Source of the DNA: Schizochytrium sp. TIO01
Lineage: Eukaryota > Sar > Bigyra > Thraustochytrida > Thraustochytriidae
NCBI GenBank assembly: GCA_004764695.1
Contig: SMSO01000006.1
Span: 1,158,859-1,222,858 of the forward strand
Reading direction: 5' to 3'
DNA: 64,000 bases
A program made the position numbers and the translations under genes. This document shows positions 1 to 10,455 of this stretch, piece after piece. The stretch's first letter is position 1. Each line of letters starts with the position of its first letter. The notes beneath the pieces are model-generated. The model did no database searches and was not told the DNA's origin. It saw only the letters and a program-made list of their open reading frames with translations.

Positions 1-2
1 CC

Positions 3-140
3 TCCAAGAAGTGGGGCTTCACCAAGTATGATACCGCTGAGTACGTGCGCATGCGCAAGGAGGGCCTCCTCATCCCCGACGGAAACCAGGTCAAGTACGT
101 GCCCAAGCACGGCCCTCTTAATGTTCCCGGCGAGGAGTAA
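3..140 (+). CDS. RPL10: 60S ribosomal protein L10 (uL16), C-terminal part
   Basis: The last 45 codons of a gene that starts left of the window. The peptide begins [11 protein letters not shown], contains [18 protein letters not shown] and stops at TAA 138-140. This matches the C-terminus of eukaryotic uL16/QM protein (KKWGFTK, LIPDG, VKYIP, RGPL). uL16 is a structural protein of the large cytosolic ribosomal subunit, loaded late in 60S maturation near the peptidyl-transferase centre. The C-terminus ends NVPGEE, unlike the animal tail. Codons are strongly GC3-biased, as expected for a highly expressed gene. Only the end is visible, so the start and any introns cannot be judged. Confidence 0.93.
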   Translation, partial: SKKWGFTKYDTAEYVRMRKEGLLIPDGNQVKYVPKHGPLNVPGEE

Positions 141-513
141 GAAGAGGAATTATTGATTTGATTTTCTGCTTTTTTACACATTCTCTCCCTTTTTCACCAT
201 ATCATCCTCAATTTTTCTTGTCCTTTACAAGTTGCTCATTCCCAAGAGCTTGTTTGTCCCACGACCCAGTCCCGGCAGCTAAGTAGAGCCATTTTCAATT
301 GTTTATTTATCAAGACATACGGGTGGCTTTAGTGAGTGGAATAAGAGTCACCTTCCCGTGTCAAGAAAAGGTTTCTTTTGTTGAACAAGATAGTTTGAAG
401 AAATCAACTTAATCGTTTGGTTTTCATTATCTACTGTACACTTGAGCTCGGGGTTTTAGAAACGTCTTTACATGCATAATTGTGTTATGCTGTTGTTCAT
501 CTGCGAACATTAT
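141..513. other. intergenic, convergent 3' ends
   Basis: T-rich sequence between the RPL10 stop and the stop of the convergent coiled-coil gene. It presumably holds both 3' UTRs. I see no coding signal here. Confidence 0.6.
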
Positions 514-2475
514 TCATGCCATGGAGCGCTGCAAAGAAGCAATCTCTTGATGAAGAGAATCCAAATTCGCGCGCAAAGTGCTGGCAAGCTCAGAGTCAAC
601 CGGTTCATTGAAGGCGAACGCATCATCAAGGATACCGTCCCCACGGGCATCCTGCCCTCCAGTCGAAGGTGGTACTCCAAAAATCCTAATATCGTCTTCA
701 TAACCCAGATTCAAAGGAGTGTGCTTAAATTGTGCATCCCCAAAATTCAGTTCTGTACCCGTAACTGGCCGAGAATGAGTTTGGATATCTGGAGTGTATG
801 CTTGATCTAGGCCATCGATGTTTCCCATGGTACCGAAGTTGAACTCATCCAAGCTTTGCGAGTATGGAGTCCGGGGCGCTGTAAAGGGGCGATCGATTGT
901 CAAAAAATCATCACCAAGTTCCCGCTTCGTAACGTTTACTTCTTCCCTCACAGCAGAACTAGGAGCAGTTTCACTTGTATACACGCCGCGTTCCCGGTGC
1001 ATAGACTCCAGAAATTGACGTCGGCGTTGTGCACCGAGTTCTAAATCATTTAATTTGGCTAATAAGCGTGCCGTCTCTTGCTCCATTCTACTTGCTTTTG
1101 TCTCTGCTTGTTGACGACGAAGTCGGTCATTATCACGTTGACGAGCCAGCTCCTCAATATGCTCCTTCTGGCTACGTACTTGCTCTTCCATGCTTGTCAA
1201 TTGCTCATTTTGGCGAAGCATCTTTTCATGCATAGAGTGTACTTGGGCCTTCGCGCGAACAATTGCAACACGGTATTTGGAAACAAGGTTTGCAGATGAA
1301 GATTTTGCAGCTGCGGCATCAAGCTCAAGCTGCGCACTTTCTAGTTTGGATGTTAATTGCCCATTTCTACGCTCAAGGTCTTGGCATAGCGAGCACAGGT
1401 CGCGTACTAGTTTACGGGTTTCAGAGGATGAGCTCAATTCAGCAGCATATCCTCGTTCAGCCAGGGTACCATCTGTTGCAGCAAGCAAAAGTGCTGCTTG
1501 TGAAGCTTTTGACTTCACAGCACTAATTCGCCCACGCCTACCACCAGCTACTAAATTTGATGTAGAGTTGGACTTGAGACTATTTTCTCCCTTTGAAATA
1601 AAACATTCTCCGCCTAAGAGACTATCCTTTAAGAGCGCGCGGTCAACTGCGTCTTCATCATCACTATCCTCACCGTCTAAGTCAAAGTCCTCACCATTTT
1701 CATCAAATTGTTTGCCATAGAACCCTTGTCGTTTCTTTGATCTATTAAATACAGGAGAAAACTCATCATCATCACTGCACCGATTCTTAGCTTCGTTTCC
1801 CCCATCAATCAACAAGCCAGCAGCTTTGGCATCTTCTTGCCCTGGCAGGAGAGCCGCTCGTCCTAGTTTGTTTGAAGCATCGCAAATTTTTGACATTAAT
1901 CGTTTTGCTGTATGCGAGTTTACAGCATGGAACCCACCTGCGCCAAGGTGCCTGCGCAGATCGATTACTGTTTTCTGAATGGCTCGTGTAGCCTCTTGAA
2001 GCTTCTCACCACGTTCAAGAGCGGCTTGTTCAGTAGCTTCCAGGGATTCTGCAAATCGTTCTAAGCGAGCATTTGCGCGATACTTAGATGTACGTAGTGC
2101 TTCTGATTTCCGCTGTAATTCTTTATTCAGACAGCTGATTTTGTATTCAGCTTCACGAAGTTTATCACGCACATCGGTAGTTTCTGACTGCTTCGCGAGT
2201 TCGCGTGTTTCAATATTCTGTAACTTTGCCTTGAACGCTGCATCCTCTTCATACCGCGCATCGAGCTCCACTTTAAGTTTTGCAGCTTGTCTTACTGCCG
2301 CAACAGCTCGAGTTTGCGCATGCTTTAGAGCGCGCTCTAGGTTGGGACACCGGTCGCATTCCTTTAGCTTTTGTGAACTTACATTAGCTCTTGGTGGAGA
2401 GACCTCCTGAAATTGGGTTTTGCCGCCTAAGCTGTCGCCGTCGTCGTCCCACTGTAGATCATTGTCAAAGGGCAT
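514..2475 (-). CDS. hypothetical coiled-coil protein, 653 aa
   Basis: A single open frame from ATG 2475 with MPFDNDLQWDDDGDSL at the start. Residues about 35-180 are a continuous heptad-rich coiled coil (many E/K/R/L/A, little Pro), including a CDRCPNLE motif near 41-48. An acidic linker with several DDDE/DSDDED runs lies around residues 235-280. A second coiled coil follows from about 350 to 500, and the last ~150 residues are low-complexity and Pro/Thr/Asp-rich. No catalytic domain or membrane segment is visible. Such an architecture is common in cytoskeletal, centrosomal or ciliary scaffold proteins, but I recognise no family and assign no function. It is head-to-head with the EF-hand gene at 3666, with about 1.2 kb between them. 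Confidence 0.8.
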   Translation of the reverse strand: MPFDNDLQWDDDGDSLGGKTQFQEVSPPRANVSSQKLKECDRCPNLERALKHAQTRAVAAVRQAAKLKVELDARYEEDAAFKAKLQNIETRELAKQSETTDVRDKLREAEYKISCLNKELQRKSEALRTSKYRANARLERFAESLEATEQAALERGEKLQEATRAIQKTVIDLRRHLGAGGFHAVNSHTAKRLMSKICDASNKLGRAALLPGQEDAKAAGLLIDGGNEAKNRCSDDDEFSPVFNRSKKRQGFYGKQFDENGEDFDLDGEDSDDEDAVDRALLKDSLLGGECFISKGENSLKSNSTSNLVAGGRRGRISAVKSKASQAALLLAATDGTLAERGYAAELSSSSETRKLVRDLCSLCQDLERRNGQLTSKLESAQLELDAAAAKSSSANLVSKYRVAIVRAKAQVHSMHEKMLRQNEQLTSMEEQVRSQKEHIEELARQRDNDRLRRQQAETKASRMEQETARLLAKLNDLELGAQRRRQFLESMHRERGVYTSETAPSSAVREEVNVTKRELGDDFLTIDRPFTAPRTPYSQSLDEFNFGTMGNIDGLDQAYTPDIQTHSRPVTGTELNFGDAQFKHTPLNLGYEDDIRIFGVPPSTGGQDARGDGILDDAFAFNEPVDSELASTLRANLDSLHQEIASLQRSMA

Positions 2476-3665
2476 TTTGTTACACTGTCCAGGGTCCCTT
2501 CTAGCCTAGGTAGGATCAGTCAATTTCACTTGTGTCTAATTCTGGTGCTTTCAGACCTTCACAATTTCCAGTGCTCTTATGGTAAAGCTAAAACTACAAT
2601 TTGACTTCCATGTAGGGTGTCTTCAGCCCAGATGTATATCGTGCTGCACGATTTGTTTCTTCACACGAGGCACCCACCCAGAATCCCAGGTATTGGCCTG
2701 CGCTTGAACTCGGCAGTTAGATGACAATATTGGATGCTGTGACTGATAAGCAAGCCAGCAAGCCAGCAAGCTCCACAATGGCTCTCGCCAGTTCCAGACT
2801 CTTTGGGGGGGGGGGGGAGGGGGGCGGGTGGCAAGTCCTGTCAATGGGGCCCGCGCGGCCTTATTCACAGCACAATGTGACGTTGATCGCCGATTGGGCT
2901 CTCCTTAATAGTAAAATACTACAAAGGGTAAAAAACTCAGGCGACAAAAATCTGCAACGACCGCATTCCCCATGTTCCCATACCGCTATCCGTTACACAT
3001 GCGATCGCGGTATCAGTTGTGTGCTTGCACGATGCTATTTGAAGTGCCGGGGAGGCCTACGGTGTGAGAGGCCATTGAGCGTAGAATTTCGAAGCGCGAA
3101 AATGGCTCTGGTTTGGTGGAGGTTAGGATGGATTTCGTCCCGGCTGACTAGTTTTGTCCGGTGTGGCAGGATGATAATGAGTTTCGTGGTGGATACGGAT
3201 ACGTTGCAGCAAGAATGTCCACTTCAAAGATGTGAAAGTCTTTGGGAAAGGCAAATGACTTTCACATGGTAATTTTGATCGTTTCGCCCTTGTGAGAGCA
3301 GTAAGATAAATACATATTTCATGAACATGACCTCCATATAACATTTTAGGTCTAGTCTCGCACAGGGACACAACTAACAATCGTGAGTACGTAGGCTTAT
3401 ATATTAACTAAGAACACACCCGTGAACATAAAAAGGACAAAAATTGTAAATAAGCCATTCGTTCGTTTTTATTTACTCATTTAGTTAACAGAACCTTAAA
3501 CTTCGAAAAGTGGCTCAGCGGGGCGCTAGGATTTGATCAGGACGCAACGCTGCAGCCTGCAGCGTGGAGAATGAGCGTCGTAGAGCAACCTCAGTCAGTC
3601 AGTTTGCTCTTCTGATTTCTTGAATTATTGTTGCTGTGCATAGCACCAGCTGCTTGGAAAGGGCA
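2476..3665. other. divergent intergenic region
   Basis: A 1.2 kb gap between two divergent genes, presumably holding both promoters. It contains a G-run (listed separately). Short open frames on both strands lack similarity or consistent codon usage. Confidence 0.5.
2805..2832 (+). repeat. G-run with quadruplex potential
   Basis: Thirteen G in a row, one A, six G, C, GGG, T, GG. Several runs of three or more G with one-base loops could fold as a G-quadruplex. The run lies about 330-360 bp upstream of the coiled-coil gene start and 830 bp upstream of the EF-hand gene. Confidence 0.6.
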
Positions 3666-4829
3666 ATGGGCACAGCCGTTTCGCGGACAAAGCTGCCTCC
3701 AGAAGCGTTAGAGCATATGCCCACGTTTCGAAAGATAGGTTTACAAGAGAAACACCTTCGAAAGCTTTACAAAACATTTGCACACATTGATAAGGACCAC
3801 AGTGGAGAACTTGATCTGTATGAGGTCTTGGACTACCTCAAGGTTGCAAAGACACCATTCACTCAGCGAGTCTTTAGAATTTTTGATGAGGACGGCTCAG
3901 GGCAGATCGACTTTCGAGAATTTGTATTGAGTACGTGGAACTACGCAACTTTAACCAAGAGCTCTCTCGTTCTTTTTGCTTTTGACCTTTATGATGAGGA
4001 TGGGAGTGGCTCCATTGAAACGGAGGAAATTATTAACATGTGTAAAGATGTCTATGGAGAAGAATATAACAAGTCAAGATTAGCGATGCAAATCTTGGAA
4101 AAAATACACAAGCTCAGTGATCCGTCTCGGGGTTCTGGCGTGATTTCGATTGACAAATTTGCAACTTTTTGTGATCATCACCCCGGTCTACTTTATCCTG
4201 CATTTCAATTTCAAAACGCTTTACAAAAGGCGATTCTTGGACACGCATACTGGCACAAACTATCCAAGGAGCGCCTTGTAATGGCCAATGGAGTACAAGT
4301 TAGCATAAAGGAAATCCTTACAGCACATATTGACGAACGCAAATTTAAAGAGCTTGCTACATATGACAACCCAGATAGTGAGGCTATACTTCCTGAAAAG
4401 ATGCAACGTGAGGCCCGAAAGACTTTGATGCAGCGTAGAGACACGACTGATTTTAGAGAAATTATTAACGTTACAGGGACAGTGGCACAGCGCCGCAGTA
4501 CAGCAAGCGCACAGTTGCAAAGCGCAACTACTAAGTTATCTGCAGCAAGGGCTTTGCAAAATTCTCGTCGAGAAATCCGCCCATCAATGCAGCAAGCGCC
4601 TGGGCGACATGGTGCACGAATGTCGCGAACACCAAGTTCACGAAACCAAAATGTATTAAGGTCACATTCATCTCGAGATGCACTGAGGACTGGTGCGAAT
4701 GGTCCTAGTGCAATGCCTCGGGCGAGCGTGGCTGCAAAATTACCAAGGCGTAGTGAGACAGGTTTAAAATCTAGGCAGGTCCAACCCAACTTATCCACAG
4801 CCAAAAGACCACCACCGATTATTACATAG
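3666..4829 (+). CDS. EF-hand calcium-binding protein with basic C-terminal tail, probably N-myristoylated
   Basis: Start chosen at ATG 3666 because it gives MGTAVSR, a good N-myristoylation signal (Gly2, Ser6); the open frame upstream begins only at a GTG. Three canonical EF-hand loops are visible: DKDHSGELDLYE (residues 42-53), DEDGSGQIDFRE (74-85) and DEDGSGSIETEE (110-121). A degenerate fourth loop lies near 152-163. The first ~190 residues resemble calcineurin-B/CBL/NCS-type calcium sensors. The last ~150 residues are rich in Arg, Ser, Gln and Ala, with no recognised domain; such tails often bind partners or membranes. Likely a membrane-attached calcium sensor; the target is unknown. Length 387 aa, about twice a typical calcineurin-B-like protein. 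Confidence 0.85.
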   Translation: MGTAVSRTKLPPEALEHMPTFRKIGLQEKHLRKLYKTFAHIDKDHSGELDLYEVLDYLKVAKTPFTQRVFRIFDEDGSGQIDFREFVLSTWNYATLTKSSLVLFAFDLYDEDGSGSIETEEIINMCKDVYGEEYNKSRLAMQILEKIHKLSDPSRGSGVISIDKFATFCDHHPGLLYPAFQFQNALQKAILGHAYWHKLSKERLVMANGVQVSIKEILTAHIDERKFKELATYDNPDSEAILPEKMQREARKTLMQRRDTTDFREIINVTGTVAQRRSTASAQLQSATTKLSAARALQNSRREIRPSMQQAPGRHGARMSRTPSSRNQNVLRSHSSRDALRTGANGPSAMPRASVAAKLPRRSETGLKSRQVQPNLSTAKRPPPIIT

Positions 4830-5236
4830 CTTTGCAAAGGACTCTATTATTTTTGCATAGTGCTAAACTTGTATATTAGCTCCGTAAGAGCAGTTTGCAT
4901 ATCGAAAATTTTCATATCCTATTTTCTTTTTTAACGTTTTATAAAAAGCGCAGATTGAAATCCTGTGTAAAAGTCATTCTGACAAATACATTTGAAGTTG
5001 TAGACTCCTTCCTTGTCCAGTTTGCATTCTCCTGTTCTTCATTTAGATTATCTTTGTTACATACTCCAGCGTATAACTGCCCTGATGTAAGACTAAAGAA
5101 TCAAAGTTAGAGAAGGCCAGGGTTTAGCAGAATATAGAGGACAAGTCAATGTAGCGGGAAAATGATTAATATGACCTTTTGCACGAATGTAAAGCACTGC
5201 TTGGACCACATGATGTTATTTCAAAGCTGCATCAAT
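4830..5236. other. convergent intergenic region
   Basis: AT-rich 3' flanks of the EF-hand gene and the convergent UFD2 gene. I see no further coding signal. Confidence 0.5.
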
Positions 5237-8200
5237 TCACTTTTGGCCTTGGCGCCAAGCTTCGATTCGAGCTTTCAGCTCAGACTGAGGCTTCAACATA
5301 TCGCGAGTAAGTGGAGCACGGTTGAACGGATCGGTCTGGTCGTTGAGAAGGTGCTGTTCAATTACAGATCGGTCAATGACAGTGTTTGAGGTAGGCAGCA
5401 GAACTGGATCTGTCATGACTTCCTGCATAAGAGGATCAAGGAATTCATCAGGTGCCTCGCCGAGATCTGCCTCAGCTTCTAGAATTCGTTTGGATTCCTC
5501 TTCTGCATCCTTGTTCATTTTGTCGAAGCAATCAGTTACATCTAGTGGCAGAGTGCCAAACTTTTTTACAGTTTTGGAAGCCTTGTCAAAATCTGCAAAT
5601 TTGTAGTATGCACAAGAAGCAACTGCGCTTGTGAAGGAGTATCCACCTCCATAGTAAAAACGGGCCATGGTTTGATATACGCTTGAGAGAAGCTCTTGAG
5701 GGTGAAAATTATACTTTGCAGGATCATCAATCTTGAAGTTAACGCCGCGTGGCCCAGAAAGGCTGACAAGAATGCTGCTAAGCATACCGGCAAGGCGGCT
5801 ACCAAGGCCAGAGCTTACGAACGCTTTAACATATACGGGGTCAAGAGATAGGTACCGCATCATACCAATAACCTCGCCGGCAAGCAAGAGTGCACTTGAT
5901 ACGAAACGTTCATTGTCTTGAAGACCTTGCTCTCGCTGGCGACGATCTTCATCGGACATTTGATTCCATGCAGGCTCACGACGATCAAGCTGTACCTGAC
6001 GAATCTCTCGCAATCGTTGCAAGGAATCAGCCACACCATCATTAGTCTGGTTAATGATACCATTGGCAAATTTCACAAAGCGCTGCGGCGTAGAGCTGGC
6101 AAACGAATGGAATGCTTCTTTATGAGCATCCTGCTGCCAAATATACTTTAGAAGTAATGCAATATGTTGGCGGTAGCCAATGGCCTCGTAATGACCACAG
6201 GCTTCCACATCACCATAAAGCTCAAGGAGGCCAGGGGCCAGGTATTTGCAAATCAGGGGAGATCCGGCTAGCAAACTACCCCGGATGTTTTGGGGCCCCA
6301 AGTCTCCGCCAGAACGGCGTTCATTGCCCTTCTCGGCATCCGGCAGGAATGCTGCAAAAAGAGTTTCAGCAAAATTAGCGCGAAGATGAGGACTGTGAAC
6401 AACCTTTGGGCTGGCCATGAAGGCGACGAACGCACCAACCAAAGTTCGCAAAGTTTCTGGATCTGCGGCATCTAAACGAGAGGGTGCATAGTATGCCAAG
6501 GATTTCAGCAAGTGCGTGGCATCATCGAGGATATGCTCTGGGGTAGATTGAAGTTCTTTGGCTGGTGATGGATCTGTGCGCAGCGGCAATTCAAGATCAT
6601 CAAGTGCCTCCAAGTTGTTGACTCCCTGAGCTTTGCTTAGAAGCCAACGGCAGTACAAAGCATATAGAAGGAGGGAATCCTGGGTCATCGAGTGTTCAAA
6701 AGCGAGGCACTGGGTGGCGTAAAGTTGTTGAAGCAATGCTGAAAATTCATCCTTCTCCTTACTTGGGGGTGCCATGGGGCTCAATGCTTCAGCGCCAAGT
6801 GAACGTTGCATAAACGATAAATGACGCTCATAACTATCAATGCGACGGGTGCATGAGATAGATCCTAGATGCACTGCACGTAGGGCGTAGAAAAAGCAAC
6901 GCGTGACAAAGTTATAGTCGCTCTCTGGCTTAACTTCCCCTGCTTCTGACATTTCCACATCACTACCGCCAGTGAGCTTTGTAAGATCATTGGGAAAAGC
7001 ACGAGTTTTGAACGAACCATCAATGAGGCCCATTTTGTTCGCTCCTGGCTTCAAAAATGGCTTACAGAGCTGAAGCAGGACAGAGGCCAAGTTGACAGAG
7101 AATCCGTCTGAAGCAACTTCGTGCCGATTCGGTTGCATTTGAGCACGCGCTTTGTTCAGCTCAAGGGCACGTGACACCCAATCCATCATAAGATTGCGTG
7201 TCTCAGGCCCAGCACGACACACGTTCAATACTGCTTGGCCTGTGCCACTTGTAACACCGGCAAGTTGTACCTGTAGGGTATTTTGTATGCTACGGATGTC
7301 AGTGGGAGCACGTGTGAGCGGGTTCGAGAAAAAATCACGCATCACTGCTGGTCCTGTTGGGGATGGGTGGAGAAAGGCGCCCCAGAAGGACTCGAGCTCC
7401 ACCCGACGTCCATTCTTCGTGGGCTCGCCTTGACTGCGAAGCATCTGCATCATCATGTTGTACATGGGATGACTCGGATCTATACCAGGAGGCATAGGTG
7501 GGTTATTCGAACGGATAACGCGCACCTCATCATATGGCGATTTGCCATCCCGTGTCTCAGCATCGTTCACCCAAATAGCAAGAACCTTGCTGAAAGGTTT
7601 CTGGGCGCACAAAGCTCTCAACACACTCACTGGTCCTATAGCAAAGGGAGTAGCAGTTTCCGATGCAGATCTCATATCACTTTCAATTTTGATCAGCATA
7701 GGCTCTAGGATGCGGCTGACGCACTCTTGACGAACAGCTTCCTCTGCGAGAAACTCTAACATTTGGCGTGCAGCACTAGCCCTAGAATCGGAACCAGAGG
7801 AGCCTTCAAGTGCAGAGACAAGAGAATGCATGGGCGAAGCACTAGACTCTGTGCTCGGAAACATTTCTGGCTCAAGCATAACAGTGACAGCGTAAGAGAC
7901 TATGAACTTCTGACACTCATCAAGCAACTTGAGGATTGTCTCGTCGCCGGCTCTGTTGCGTCGGATTTGATCAAGGCGATCAAAAGACGAGATTAAGTAT
8001 TCCAAAGGTGATTCGTGTCTGGCAAAATCTGGAAGATCGATTGGAAGCATAGCCAAGCGAATGTACAAAGCCTCCTCGATGTTTTCAGCATTGAGGTCTT
8101 CATTCCCCTCGCCTTCCATCTCGGTCAGTCGCACCGTGGTGGATCCAGCTCCTCTCCGATCTCCGATACACATTGCGAATACCCTTGATAAAACATCATC

Positions 8201-8728
8201 TTCAGGCTTCATATTGAGTTTCTTCTTCTTATTTGTATTCTCCGAAACAGGTCCTGTTGAATTGGTTGCCTCGACTGGAACACCTTCTGTATCTGTTGCA
8301 GATTTTTCCGTTGGTGTTCCTTGAGGGGCTACTGGGCTCTCCTGCGCACTCTTTAATACTGATGAGCCTAAATCGCTCGACAGTGGTGCTGCCTCTGGTG
8401 ATCTCGTTGTCATCTTTTCTTGGAGCCCGTTTTGAGATTCTAATCCCACTCCGGATCCAGGTGTTGTTGCAGAATTGTCACTTGACTTTGTGCCTGCCTG
8501 GACAGTTGTAGCATCTTTTAGAGTCTCTGACTGAGAATTTTCGCTTTCGTCTTTAGGAGATGTTCCTTTTGCTTGCTCTAGCCTTTGCAAATGTGCAAGT
8601 CTTCTGGCTCTCATCTCTTCAGGCGTCAGCGTCGGCGCCGCTGGAGCGGACTCTTCTTGCTGTTGGTTCTCATCGTTGTTGCCGTCGTTGTTGTCGTTGC
8701 GAACCGCAAGGTTCCGCAGGAAGTTCAT
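5237..8728 (-). CDS. UFD2: ubiquitin conjugation factor E4 (UFD2/UBE4 family)
   Basis: A 1163-residue protein starting at ATG 8728 ([11 protein letters not shown]); the frame upstream has only a TTG. The N-terminal ~190 residues are low-complexity and acidic/Ser-rich. The middle is the helical UFD2 core, and the last ~70 residues are a U-box ([16 protein letters not shown], then [12 protein letters not shown] and DPFNRAPL). The U-box is the E2-docking, RING-like fold without zinc. UFD2/UBE4 proteins extend ubiquitin chains on already ubiquitinated substrates and work with Cdc48/p97 in the proteasome and ER-associated degradation pathways. Length fits the family (961 aa in yeast, longer in animals). 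The gene is one uninterrupted frame, convergent with the EF-hand gene and divergent from the hydrolase gene at 10456. Confidence 0.95.
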   Translation of the reverse strand: MNFLRNLAVRNDNNDGNNDENQQQEESAPAAPTLTPEEMRARRLAHLQRLEQAKGTSPKDESENSQSETLKDATTVQAGTKSSDNSATTPGSGVGLESQNGLQEKMTTRSPEAAPLSSDLGSSVLKSAQESPVAPQGTPTEKSATDTEGVPVEATNSTGPVSENTNKKKKLNMKPEDDVLSRVFAMCIGDRRGAGSTTVRLTEMEGEGNEDLNAENIEEALYIRLAMLPIDLPDFARHESPLEYLISSFDRLDQIRRNRAGDETILKLLDECQKFIVSYAVTVMLEPEMFPSTESSASPMHSLVSALEGSSGSDSRASAARQMLEFLAEEAVRQECVSRILEPMLIKIESDMRSASETATPFAIGPVSVLRALCAQKPFSKVLAIWVNDAETRDGKSPYDEVRVIRSNNPPMPPGIDPSHPMYNMMMQMLRSQGEPTKNGRRVELESFWGAFLHPSPTGPAVMRDFFSNPLTRAPTDIRSIQNTLQVQLAGVTSGTGQAVLNVCRAGPETRNLMMDWVSRALELNKARAQMQPNRHEVASDGFSVNLASVLLQLCKPFLKPGANKMGLIDGSFKTRAFPNDLTKLTGGSDVEMSEAGEVKPESDYNFVTRCFFYALRAVHLGSISCTRRIDSYERHLSFMQRSLGAEALSPMAPPSKEKDEFSALLQQLYATQCLAFEHSMTQDSLLLYALYCRWLLSKAQGVNNLEALDDLELPLRTDPSPAKELQSTPEHILDDATHLLKSLAYYAPSRLDAADPETLRTLVGAFVAFMASPKVVHSPHLRANFAETLFAAFLPDAEKGNERRSGGDLGPQNIRGSLLAGSPLICKYLAPGLLELYGDVEACGHYEAIGYRQHIALLLKYIWQQDAHKEAFHSFASSTPQRFVKFANGIINQTNDGVADSLQRLREIRQVQLDRREPAWNQMSDEDRRQREQGLQDNERFVSSALLLAGEVIGMMRYLSLDPVYVKAFVSSGLGSRLAGMLSSILVSLSGPRGVNFKIDDPAKYNFHPQELLSSVYQTMARFYYGGGYSFTSAVASCAYYKFADFDKASKTVKKFGTLPLDVTDCFDKMNKDAEEESKRILEAEADLGEAPDEFLDPLMQEVMTDPVLLPTSNTVIDRSVIEQHLLNDQTDPFNRAPLTRDMLKPQSELKARIEAWRQGQK

Positions 8729-10455
8729 CGCGACCTCTCGTGGCAAACTAGCTACTCAGACCCAGCCCAGCGAGGCCCCCCGTACTTGAGTATCCGTCAA
8801 GGCGGTGTCGTGATCCTCCCCGGCGGCAATCCCGTTTTCAAGTTTTGATCTTCTCTGTCCTTCTTCCGCCTTCTATTCCTTCAACATTCAATCTTTTTCT
8901 GATCTTTTGCCTCTTCTATCTATTTATCATAACTTTTCGCTCTGTTTTGGACACGAGCAATAGTACCTATTATGATGAGACCCCCAATTTTGGACGCGCT
9001 TGCAATTAAAATACAGCGATATTCGCGAACATAGTAGATAGGTAGGCACCGGTAATAGAAGGTATACTTGCGATTGTGAGCAAATGTGTACGTATCATTC
9101 TGAGGAGAGTGCCTCTAGAGATTAAAAGTACATCCAAAAGAGTAAAAGCCCGCGTATATTGGAGCAATGCAGAGTAGAAGCTGAAGCTATGTGGGAAGCG
9201 TAGGATAAGGGAAGGCCAAAAGGAAGACATCTATAAACACAAATATTGTTTATATTTGAGGAGAGGCGCCTAGGAATTAGGCATCACGTAAATCTTGGCA
9301 GTAAGATGGCTGGGTTTAGTTCCCGAAATTGGGCCACCGTCTTGGCCCGAAGTGATGCAGAAACGTCTCATTAAAATATGTTGCACAAGTCAGCATAATA
9401 GATACAATCGAAGAACTGGGTATTTGGAGTATCGCTAGTACTCCTACAAACCACATCCTTCTATTTTATGGCAGCACACAAAATGGGGAATCCGCAAGTT
9501 CTGCAGCCGCTTCTCAAAGTACCGAAGCATATCTTAGGCTCTGCTTTCTTGAAAGAATGTGCATTATTATCAGACAAATCTAAAGCATCGGGCACATTTA
9601 AAATTGACATGCATCGTCATCTGGCGAAATTATAACGTGGCAAATGCTTCTGTGGTTATTATACGCTACCAGCTCAAAAGGCACCACATTCCACTACGCC
9701 TGTCTTATAAATTACCTAGTACTGCCTTCATTAGCATAGCTTACTTCTCAGTATCGTCAAGCTTCAAAGCCGCCTCTATTCACGCTGCTGAACAGGTTTA
9801 GACCTTTGAGTTGCTTACTGTTTAGCTAAGAGTGGCATGCAATATTGCAATATGCAACTTGCAATAAAGTCATACCACGCCAAGACGCTGCAGCAAAGAC
9901 ATACGTAAGCAAGCCGTGCTCTTGGACTTGAGGCTGTGCAAGGTATCACGAACTAGAGTCGGGTGAGGAAGCTAGAGTGACGAGTTTGTCTTGCCAGCGA
10001 GGATCAGAGCTCCTGGGTCGGTATATACGACGAAACAAGCAGTGAAAGTCAGAAGGTAAGTAGGCACAAGTGCTAGTTCTTCCTTGTCCACTTTCACTTC
10101 TCCGCAACAGCAGCTTCGTGAAAAAAGTGGGTGACTTCGGTGACATTGCGGAGGGCTTCTTCCATAACTGTGAGCCACATTTGGGAGTGAACGAAAGCCT
10201 GTCTTACTTACTTTCCTTCCACTCTAGGTGGGCTGCCCCGTTTGCGTTTGACGCACGCCTTCAAGTGAGACTTGCTCTTGAGGGCAGAACCTGATCGTCC
10301 CTGATTGCTTTAAGTTGGACGGAGGGTGTAGCAAGCAGAGTCAGACAACAACGACAGCAAGAGCGGCAGCAGCAGCATAGTTGGCGAGAGTAGGGAATAG
10401 AAATAGTTGTTGCTTTCGAGAGGGAGGATACTTGTAGTTCACTGTGAACAGGGTC
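8729..10455. other. divergent intergenic region
   Basis: A 1.7 kb gap between UFD2 (minus) and the ABHD-type hydrolase (plus). Around 9.95-10.32 kb both strands show short stretches that read like protein and carry splice-like sites (minus donor GTAAGTAAG near 10210; plus acceptor CTCTAG near 10228). I cannot decide on a model and do not call a gene. The rest shows nothing. Confidence 0.4.
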
